The translations under genes were made by a program, and so were the position numbers. DNA of 64,000 nucleotides from assembly GCF_025989125.1 (NCBI RefSeq), contig NZ_JAPDNR010000001.1, forward strand, positions 3,392,301 through 3,456,300, in the 5' to 3' direction. Position 1 is the first letter of the stretch, and each line of letters begins with the position of its first letter. Origin of the DNA: Chitinophaga nivalis (GTDB lineage: Bacteria; Bacteroidota; Bacteroidia; Chitinophagales; Chitinophagaceae). Shown piece after piece: positions 57,820 through 64,000 of this stretch. The notes beneath the pieces were generated by a model. The model was not told the origin of the DNA, did no database searches, and worked only from the letters and a program-made list of their open reading frames with translations.

Positions 57820-58845
57820 ATGAGAGCCATGCGTACATCCCGCTATATTATTGTTTCGCTTCACGTACTGATCTGGAGCAGCCTGTTGTTATTGCCTTAC
57901 TTTGTTGCTTCGGCAGGTAATCAGTATAAAATAGGTCCTGTGCCCGGGCCGTTCTTCACTGTAACGGGCATCATTCACATGGGCATCTTTTACGGCCATG
58001 CCGGCTGGTTGTATCCAACATTCCTGAACCGGCGTTGGTGGTGGTTATACCTCTTCCTTACAGCGGTACTGATCATCGGTTCCTTTCAGCTGAAATATTA
58101 CCTGCTGTCGGCCTGGTATCCGGATGTATTAAAAGATCCGATTGCCTATCGGTTTGTATTTGCGCCTTCCATTGTCGTATTTGTTATCAGTTTCATATAC
58201 TGTAAAGTAACGGATAGGATCCGGCAGGAAAGAGATCAGAAAGAAAAGAAAACAGCCCAATTGGCTTCAGAACTAAAATTCCTGCGTTCGCAAATCAGCC
58301 CGCATTTCCTGTTTAATGTGCTGACCAACCTGGTAGCCCTGGCCCGAAAAAAGTCTGATCAGCTGGAACCTGCACTGATCATGCTGTCGGAGCTCCTGCG
58401 TTATATGATTTATGACGCGCGCTGGGAAAAGGTGCCGCTGACCAAAGAACTGGGGTATCTCAATTCTTACATAGAGTTACAGCGGCTGCGGTTCCGGAGT
58501 GATATAGAAATTGAGTATTTTACCGCTGCAAATGCCGCAGCAGAGGCGTATACAATTGAACCGATGTTGCTGATTCCTTTTGTGGAGAATGCTTTTAAAC
58601 ATGGTACGGCCGGCGCTTTACAGCCGCATATCACCATTCGTATAGCCATTAAGGATAACCGGTTGATATTTGAAGTAGGCAACCGGTATGCCAAAGCAGC
58701 AGCAGCCAGTGCAGACGAAAGCTCCGGCATCGGCCTGGCGAACGTACAGTCCCGGCTGGATCTGCTCTACAAAAATAAATATACACTGGTCGTACGCGAT
58801 GATTATCCGGTGTTTCACGTAGCTTTAACCATGATATTAACATGA
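57820..58845 (+). CDS. LytS/YehU-type membrane sensor histidine kinase
   Basis: With the ATG at 57820 (MRAMRTSRYII) the protein has 341 residues; a TTG 33 nt upstream would extend it, and Met at 57829 is another option. Four hydrophobic segments occupy the first 130 residues (including VLIWSSLLLLPYFV, WWWLYLFLTAVLIIG and FAPSIVVFVISFIYC). The His_kinase (PF06580) region has the phospho-acceptor in QISPHFLFNVLTNL (His162), the N box IPFVENAFKHG and the G box GIGLANVQSRL. It should phosphorylate the response regulator whose ATG overlaps its stop by 4 nt. Confidence 0.92.
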   Translation: MRAMRTSRYIIVSLHVLIWSSLLLLPYFVASAGNQYKIGPVPGPFFTVTGIIHMGIFYGHAGWLYPTFLNRRWWWLYLFLTAVLIIGSFQLKYYLLSAWYPDVLKDPIAYRFVFAPSIVVFVISFIYCKVTDRIRQERDQKEKKTAQLASELKFLRSQISPHFLFNVLTNLVALARKKSDQLEPALIMLSELLRYMIYDARWEKVPLTKELGYLNSYIELQRLRFRSDIEIEYFTAANAAAEAYTIEPMLLIPFVENAFKHGTAGALQPHITIRIAIKDNRLIFEVGNRYAKAAAASADESSGIGLANVQSRLDLLYKNKYTLVVRDDYPVFHVALTMILT

Positions 58846-59540
58846 TACGTTGTATTGCCACCGATGATGAACAGCTGGTGCGCGAATTGTTGGAAGACTA
58901 CATTCGTGAAGTGCCTTTCCTGCAGCTGATAAAAACCTGCCGGAATGCCATGGAAACCTGCGAGGCATTACAAGCCGGTTCCATCGATCTCCTGTTTCTG
59001 GATATACAAATGCCCCGTTTAAGCGGATTACAGTTAGTACAATCCCTGTCGCAACCACCCCTGGTGATTTTTGTGACTGCCTATGAACAATATGCCCTGG
59101 AAGGATTTAACCTGCAGGCGGTAGACTACCTGCTGAAACCCTTTACATTTGAAAGATTCCTCAAAGCCTGTAATCGCGCGAATGATTTGCTGCGGTTGCA
59201 ACGGGGTGTTACAACCACTACTCCTGAGATACCTGATTTTTTCGTGTATGTGGAATATACGCAGGTGAAAATAGTAGTGGCAGATGTGGAATATGTGGAG
59301 GGACTAAAAGATTATATCAAAATCTATTTATCCGGTCAGCCCCATCCGGTGCTGACCCGTATGAGCCTCAAAGCCATCGAAGAAAAATTGCCGCCGCCGG
59401 CATTTATTCGTACCCATAAATCCTTTCTGGTAGCCGCCCGCAAAGTAACCCGTATCAAGCGTGACTTTGTATCTATCGGTACCCTCGATATTCCTGTCAG
59501 TGAATTTTATAAAGAAAATGTTACGCGGCTGCTACAGTAG
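58842..59540 (+). CDS. LytTR-family response regulator
   Basis: A 232-residue response regulator. The receiver has CIATDDEQLVRELL, the phospho-acceptor Asp54 in LLFLDIQMPRLSG, and VTAYEQYALEGFNLQAVDYLLKP. The C-terminal LytTR DNA-binding domain has VEYVEGLKDYIKIYL, SLKAIEEKL and FIRTHKSFLVA. It is translationally coupled to the kinase (ATGA overlap). The next genes, a TonB-dependent receptor group, lie 118 bp downstream on the same strand and are likely targets. Confidence 0.95.
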   Translation: MIRCIATDDEQLVRELLEDYIREVPFLQLIKTCRNAMETCEALQAGSIDLLFLDIQMPRLSGLQLVQSLSQPPLVIFVTAYEQYALEGFNLQAVDYLLKPFTFERFLKACNRANDLLRLQRGVTTTTPEIPDFFVYVEYTQVKIVVADVEYVEGLKDYIKIYLSGQPHPVLTRMSLKAIEEKLPPPAFIRTHKSFLVAARKVTRIKRDFVSIGTLDIPVSEFYKENVTRLLQ

Positions 59541-59658
59541 CCTGCGCACTGATGACCCACAATTTCCGGTGTTGTCGCGACACTTTCCCCTGTTGTCTAT
59601 TCTGTAAAAAAGCGGTCCCATTTCCGGATAGTTTTGCCTGTAAATGATAGTACAGGTC

Positions 59659-61896
59659 ATGAAAAACACGATGGTATCTTTTGGCTGGCCACTACTTTGT
59701 ATACTCTGTTGCAGTCAGCTGGCTGTTGCACAATACAAAATCACCGGTACGGTTAAAAACAGCAAAGGGGAGGCAATAACAGGAGCCAGCATCACGCTGC
59801 CGGCCACGGGCGGTGGTACCACAGCCGATGTTTCCGGCGCTTTCGCCCTGGAAACCGGTGCGCATGGCAAACAGCAACTGTCTGTTTCCGCTATTGGCTA
59901 TCGTTCTTTTAAGCAAACCATTCTGCTGGCAGATACCACCCTGGTGTTGGCGATTGTATTACCATCAGACCCACGTGCCTTACAGGAAGTAGTCGTGAAT
60001 GCCGGTACCTTTGAAGCCAGCGATAAAGCCAAAGGCGCGGCATTGACACCTATTGACGCGGTAACCGTAGCCGGTAGCTATGCCGATATTACCCAGGCGC
60101 TGCGTTCCCTGCCGGGAGCCCAGCAAATCGGTGAACAGGAAGGCCTTTTTGTGAGAGGCGGCACCAGCGATGAAACCAAACAATTCATAGACGGAACCCT
60201 GCTGAAATACCCCAACTATCCGTCGGTACCTGGTATTACGCAATATGCCCGCGTAAATCCCTTTCTGTTTAAAGGTATATTGTTCAGTTCCGGCGGATAT
60301 TCTGCTTTGTATGGCTCCGCGATGAGCAGCGCCCTGATATTGGAGAGTGTAGACCTGCCGGAAAAAACTTCCGCTTCTTTCAGCATTTTTCCGGCCAACC
60401 TGGGGGCAGGATGGCAACACCTTGCCCGTAATAACCGCAGCAGTTATGGCGTAAACCTGAGCTACAGCAACCAGGCATTATACAATAAAATCATCCCTCA
60501 GCAACCAGATTACTTCAGCGGTCCCCGCTATCTCGATGGTACGGCCAACTTTCGCCTGAAAACAGGCAGGCGGGGCATGCTGAAGTTCTATACCAATTGG
60601 AGCAGCAGCGATGTGGGGACGAAAAATCCGGATATCGACAGCCTGGCTTTACGAGCTGCCTGGCAGGTAAAAGGACAAAATATTTACAACAACCTCAGTT
60701 ACCGCAGCTATCTGGCAGATAACTGGAAGATAGAGGCCGGAGCTGCCTACACCTATAACCAGAACGAGGAAAATACATCCCTGCAAACGACCGCCGGCCA
60801 ACGGGTCGTACTGCCCACCGTACCGTATGCCGGTAAAAACAGGGCCACCGGCACCCAAACGCACTTCGCCCAGGCAAGACTGGTGCTCACCCATTTTTTC
60901 CCTGCCGGCCCGGTATTGCGATGGGGCGCGGAACATTTTTATACACGGGAAAAAAGTGTATCCAACGATAGTGCAAAAGGGTTTACCGATCAGCTGACCG
61001 CCGTTTTTGCAGAAGCAGATATTTACCTCACGCGCCGCCTGGCGGCCAAAGCAGGCGTGCGTATGGAATATGCCGCCCTGTTGCGGCAGGCAGTCACCGC
61101 ACCCCGTATCAGCCTGGCTTACCGGTTGCCGCACGGAGGGCAGTTCAACCTGGCCTATGGCATTTTCTACCAGCAACCGGCAGCGGAATGGCTGTACAAG
61201 CCGGAGCTGCCAGCGTTTTCAGCGGCCACCCACTATATCCTGAATTACACGCAACGATTCAGTAACCGCTTTTTCCGCGTAGAGGCCTATTATAAACAGT
61301 ATGCCAACCTGGTGAAAACAACACCGGCACTGAGTAATAACGGTAACGGCTATGCGCAGGGGATAGAGCTGTTCTGGCGGGATAAAAAATCCATACGGGA
61401 TCTCGACTACTGGGTCACCTACACCTACCTGGATACCAAACGGGATTTTGCCGATTATCCCTATAGCCTGCGCCCGGCTTTTGCCGCACCGCATACGGCT
61501 ACGGTAGCTGTAAAGAAATTTTTCCGGGCCATCAGCACCAACGTGAATGTATCCTATGCCCTGGCAGCCGGCCGGCCTTATTACGATATCCGGTATGATG
61601 CCCCCGGCCATACATATGTGGCGGATGAAGGAACGACCAAAGGATACAGCGTAGTGAACCTGCACGTAGCCTACCTGACTTCCTTTTTCAAACACTGGAA
61701 AAGAAAGGACTTCTCCGGAATAGCATTGGGGGTCAATAACCTGCTGGGAACGGAACAGGTATTCGGATACCGCTACAGTGTAAACGGACAAAACAAAGTG
61801 CCGGTAACGCTGCCGGCTACCCGTAGTTTCTTCGTGGGGGTTTTCATCAGCCTGGGAATAGACCGGACAGACGATTTTCTAAATAATAATTTATAG
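59659..61896 (+). CDS. TonB-dependent receptor with CarboxypepD-reg-like N-terminus
   Basis: Starting at MKNTMVSFGWPLLC (59659; 59644 is a possible earlier start), a 745-residue outer-membrane protein. After the signal peptide a carboxypeptidase-regulatory-like beta sandwich (residues about 30-115: YKITGTVKNSKGEAITGASIT, SAIGYRSFKQTILL) is followed by the plug (ITQALRSLPGAQQIGEQEGLFVRGG, SALYGSAMSSALILES) and the beta barrel with many aromatic-ended strands. No SusD partner follows. It may import a siderophore, peptide or metabolite, with TonB energy. It heads a group with the next two genes, downstream of the LytS/LytTR pair. Confidence 0.92.
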   Translation: MKNTMVSFGWPLLCILCCSQLAVAQYKITGTVKNSKGEAITGASITLPATGGGTTADVSGAFALETGAHGKQQLSVSAIGYRSFKQTILLADTTLVLAIVLPSDPRALQEVVVNAGTFEASDKAKGAALTPIDAVTVAGSYADITQALRSLPGAQQIGEQEGLFVRGGTSDETKQFIDGTLLKYPNYPSVPGITQYARVNPFLFKGILFSSGGYSALYGSAMSSALILESVDLPEKTSASFSIFPANLGAGWQHLARNNRSSYGVNLSYSNQALYNKIIPQQPDYFSGPRYLDGTANFRLKTGRRGMLKFYTNWSSSDVGTKNPDIDSLALRAAWQVKGQNIYNNLSYRSYLADNWKIEAGAAYTYNQNEENTSLQTTAGQRVVLPTVPYAGKNRATGTQTHFAQARLVLTHFFPAGPVLRWGAEHFYTREKSVSNDSAKGFTDQLTAVFAEADIYLTRRLAAKAGVRMEYAALLRQAVTAPRISLAYRLPHGGQFNLAYGIFYQQPAAEWLYKPELPAFSAATHYILNYTQRFSNRFFRVEAYYKQYANLVKTTPALSNNGNGYAQGIELFWRDKKSIRDLDYWVTYTYLDTKRDFADYPYSLRPAFAAPHTATVAVKKFFRAISTNVNVSYALAAGRPYYDIRYDAPGHTYVADEGTTKGYSVVNLHVAYLTSFFKHWKRKDFSGIALGVNNLLGTEQVFGYRYSVNGQNKVPVTLPATRSFFVGVFISLGIDRTDDFLNNNL

Positions 61897-61926
61897 ATCA
61901 CTGCTTAAAATTAAAAACAAAACAAC

Positions 61927-62577
61927 ATGAAAAAAGTATTGATGTTACTGCTGATAGCAGTATTGGGTGGGCAAATGGCAGCGGTGGCACAGGGTGCTGA
62001 AATGCTGGATGCCGTTGCCCGCCTGGATGGTACCAAAACCGCGGCGGATTATGAGGCGCTGGAAAAAACATTCCTCCATATCGCTGCTACGCCGAAGGCT
62101 GGCTGGCTGCCTTATTATTACGCTGCCTTATGCAATGCGCAGATTGGCTTTCTGTATCAGGACGATGGCGAAAAGATAGAGCCTTATAGCCTGCGGGGAG
62201 AAGAACAGGCAAAGAAAGCCATATCCCTGCTGGATACGGCAACACACAAAAAGGAGCTGGCAGAGATATATACTGTGTTAAGCATGGTATACCGTACGCG
62301 GGTATTCATCAATCCCATGACTTACGGGCGTAAGTTCGGCACCTTGTCGCAACAGGTCATGCAACAGGCTAAACAGCTGGATGCTGCCAATCCCAGAACC
62401 TTGTACCTGGAAGCATGGGTGAAGTGTAATACTCCCCGGTTATGGGGCGGCGATAAACAACTGGGCCGGCAGCTGGCTACGCAAAGCCTGCAGCTGCTGG
62501 AGAAAGTGCCTGCTACGGGTATTACGCCCCATTGGGGAAAAGCAGAAGACCTGCGTTTGTTGGAGAAATATAAATAA
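61927..62577 (+). CDS. Exported helical (TPR-like) protein
   Basis: A 216-residue protein with a signal peptide (MKKVLMLLLIAVLGGQMAAVAQ). The mature part is helical with TPR-like spacing: YYAALCNAQIGFLYQ, KAISLLDTATHKKELAEIYTVLSMVYRT and PRTLYLEAWVKC. I recognise similar small exported proteins encoded just after Bacteroidota TonB-dependent receptors, but no function. It starts 30 nt after the receptor stop and may be its periplasmic partner. Confidence 0.8.
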   Translation: MKKVLMLLLIAVLGGQMAAVAQGAEMLDAVARLDGTKTAADYEALEKTFLHIAATPKAGWLPYYYAALCNAQIGFLYQDDGEKIEPYSLRGEEQAKKAISLLDTATHKKELAEIYTVLSMVYRTRVFINPMTYGRKFGTLSQQVMQQAKQLDAANPRTLYLEAWVKCNTPRLWGGDKQLGRQLATQSLQLLEKVPATGITPHWGKAEDLRLLEKYK

Positions 62578-62600
62578 GTAAACCGCTAAAATTCTGGATC

Positions 62601-62837
62601 ATGGGATTTGCATTACTGATGCTGTTGAGGGTCTTGTTTGGCGCCTCTATGGTATTTATTATCGGGTATGTTTTCGGCGGCTTTTCAAAAAAGCCAGGCC
62701 TGACAAAATGGACTAAAATAGCGACCATTACGGTGATCGTGGCATTTATTGCCGTAAATATAATACTGCTGCGTTTCGCATTTTCGCGGGGCGGCGGGTG
62801 TCACCAAACATCGGTGTGTGAGCAACCGTTAAAGTAA
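62601..62837 (+). CDS. Small membrane protein after the TonB receptor group
   Basis: A 78-residue protein with two hydrophobic segments (MGFALLMLLRVLFGASMVFIIGYVF and ITVIVAFIAVNIILL) joined by a basic linker, and a Gly/Cys-containing tail (GGGCHQTSVC). I do not recognise it. It is 23 nt after the previous gene and is followed by a terminator, so it probably ends the operon. Confidence 0.65.
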   Translation: MGFALLMLLRVLFGASMVFIIGYVFGGFSKKPGLTKWTKIATITVIVAFIAVNIILLRFAFSRGGGCHQTSVCEQPLK

Positions 62838-62854
62838 CGGTTACAAAGCTGGGC

Positions 62855-62896
62855 CACCTCAACGGATAGACGTATCCGTTGAGGTGCTTTGTTTTT
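62855..62896 (+). terminator. Terminator of the TonB receptor operon
   Basis: A perfect 14-bp stem (62855-62868 with 62873-62886) with a 4-nt loop, followed by CTTTGTTTTTT. It faces the convergent DUF6138-like gene. Confidence 0.93.
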
Positions 62897-64000
62897 TAGC
62901 CGATCATCTTCAGAATGGCTTCCAGATAGGTTTGCCGGTCAGGATGTTTTTTGGCGACAGTAGTCAGTTTATCTTTGCCGCCCCAGATAAACCAGGCTAC
63001 ATGTTCCACTTCGTATGATTCCATACCCTGCAGCAGGGGCAGTAATATTTCCAGATAAGGCGGCGTGTCTATCGCTGCCAGCTGCTTAAAGGGTTTGTTG
63101 TCCTGTGCCCGTAGCAGGCAAAGTACCAGTACTGGAATAGTGGAGGCGTCGATGCCGTATTGTTCTATGAAACGGCCGATGAAAGCATTTTGTACAGACT
63201 GATGTTCCGCATCTACTACCGCCATGTATTCCGTGAGTAAAGGGAACCATTCAGGGGAGGCCAGGGCCAGTCCGAATACGGCATAGGTGCCGGGCATGGC
63301 GCATTGTTCCGCCTCTACATCCGTATACCATTCATACTGCTCCCGTATAGCCAGGCGGGCATATTGTGCTGTTTTTTCGTGCAGCTCCGGATATTGCAGG
63401 GCATTGGCAAAGAAAATATGTGTACCTGATTTGCCAATACCTTTTAGCGGCAATACATTTTTAGTGGCCGATTTCAGCTTGATGGCATAGCTGAGCGGAA
63501 AGCCTTTTTGTAATAAGCGGATGATGAAGTCCAGTGCTTCGCTGTAGGCGATGGCACTTTCTTTTTTTATAGTAAGATGAACGGTCCCAAAGATATCATT
63601 GGCTGCCGCGGTAAGATGCTCGTCGCTGTATTGCCGGTCTGCCGGCAGAAAACTTTCGCTGCCGTGTTGCAGGATAGCTGCGGCACGTGTGCTGCCCAGT
63701 TCCTGCGCTCTTTCCATAAAACCGATGCCGGTTGGGCGGCTGTAGTTAGGTTCATATTTGATGATCATCACCGCCGTGTAAATGAGCAGGTCTGTTTGCG
63801 GGTCATTCGCTGCCTGGGCGCCTGTTTTCAGCTGATAGGTTTTCTGACCGAAGTTAAGCGGCGTGATGTCGAAGTAAACGGGCAGAAAGGTATTTTCTGC
63901 CCATTGCTGCAGCTGATACCGGATTGCCTGCCGGTGTGCGGCCAGTTTCTCCCGGTTGTTTTTATTCAGTTCCTGTATCCGGTCAAAAATGCGGATGATC
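62896..64000 (-). CDS. DUF6138-like protein, 5' end cut by the window edge
   Basis: The minus-strand frame is open from the stop at 62896 to the right edge, 368 codons so far. The apparent start at 63771 is an internal GTG: codons upstream read on as RIFDRIQELNKNNREKLA, NTFLPVYFDITPLNFG and TDLLIYTAVMIIKYEPNY with good coding character. The protein is soluble and mixed alpha/beta. It resembles DUF6138-type proteins of Bacteroidota as I recall them, but I cannot confirm this. No catalytic motif is evident. The true start lies right of the window. Confidence 0.75.
   Translation of the reverse strand, partial: IIRIFDRIQELNKNNREKLAAHRQAIRYQLQQWAENTFLPVYFDITPLNFGQKTYQLKTGAQAANDPQTDLLIYTAVMIIKYEPNYSRPTGIGFMERAQELGSTRAAAILQHGSESFLPADRQYSDEHLTAAANDIFGTVHLTIKKESAIAYSEALDFIIRLLQKGFPLSYAIKLKSATKNVLPLKGIGKSGTHIFFANALQYPELHEKTAQYARLAIREQYEWYTDVEAEQCAMPGTYAVFGLALASPEWFPLLTEYMAVVDAEHQSVQNAFIGRFIEQYGIDASTIPVLVLCLLRAQDNKPFKQLAAIDTPPYLEILLPLLQGMESYEVEHVAWFIWGGKDKLTTVAKKHPDRQTYLEAILKMIG

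Noticed and set aside
1..64000. CRISPR arrays, tRNA/rRNA genes, insertion sequences or prophage
   Set aside because: I saw no regularly spaced short repeats, tRNA cloverleaf, transposase or phage structural gene.

Overview
The window looks like chromosomal DNA from a Bacteroidota bacterium, most likely a Chitinophaga-type genus of the Chitinophagaceae. The signs are a type IX secretion C-terminal sorting domain, a TonB-dependent receptor with a carboxypeptidase-regulatory-like N-terminus, lipoproteins with short lipoboxes, promoters with a TAnnTTTG -7 box, little Shine-Dalgarno signal, and a Bacteroidota-style GG-leader RiPP precursor. Genus assignment is inference; no rRNA, tRNA, CRISPR array or insertion sequence was recognised.

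Region 1 (1-32225) is a natural-product locus. A small HEIGH-type metalloprotease lipoprotein is followed by two tandem paralogous cytochromes P450. Next come a small AT-rich membrane-protein gene flanked by imperfect 69-bp direct repeats and about 2.6 kb without a recognisable gene. A single 23.6-kb gene (7359-31004, 7881 codons) then encodes a hybrid assembly line: FAAL-ACP-KS-AT-ACP-aminotransferase-[C-A(broken MT)-PCP]-[C-A(broken MT)-PCP]-[C-A(intact N-MT)-PCP]-[C-A-PCP]-E. A 16-bp-stem terminator separates it from a convergent stand-alone luciferase-like monooxygenase. The order FAAL/KS/AT/aminotransferase plus this monooxygenase resembles the start of cyanobacterial microginin and puwainaphycin pathways, where the monooxygenase is fused in line. 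Inferred product: a 3-amino (possibly 2-hydroxy) fatty acyl chain on about four residues, three branched aliphatic (the third N-methylated) and a final D-configured, probably aromatic residue. No thioesterase, reductase or terminal C domain is present, so release is unexplained.

Region 2 (32549-38425) holds accessory genes: a conserved Cys-motif protein, a DUF1905 protein, a small possible regulator fragment, a flavin monooxygenase divergent from an AraC regulator, an orphan lanthipeptide-like precursor (36575-36820) with no modification enzyme nearby, and a lipoprotein with a PNGase F-like C-terminus.

Region 3 (38514-41608) is a metal/oxidative-stress island: a DtxR-family regulator divergent from superoxide dismutase - TPR-like protein - peroxiredoxin - HAD phosphatase. 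A perfect inverted repeat lies between the -33 and -7 boxes of the sod promoter, and the leader can fold into competing hairpins.

Region 4 (41775-52377) contains a polysaccharide-lyase-like lipoprotein, an autoregulated MarR/GNAT pair, a short-chain reductase broken by a one-base deletion, an S41 peptidase, VOC proteins, a cyclophilin, a quinone-oxidoreductase/HxlR pair, and a di-haem peroxidase with an extra helical N-terminal region. Region 5 (52472-64000) has a T9SS-secreted purple-acid-phosphatase-like enzyme, a GlxA-type AraC regulator, an exported RidA protein, an EamA transporter, a LytS/LytTR-type two-component pair upstream of a TonB-dependent receptor group, and a DUF6138-like gene running off the right edge.
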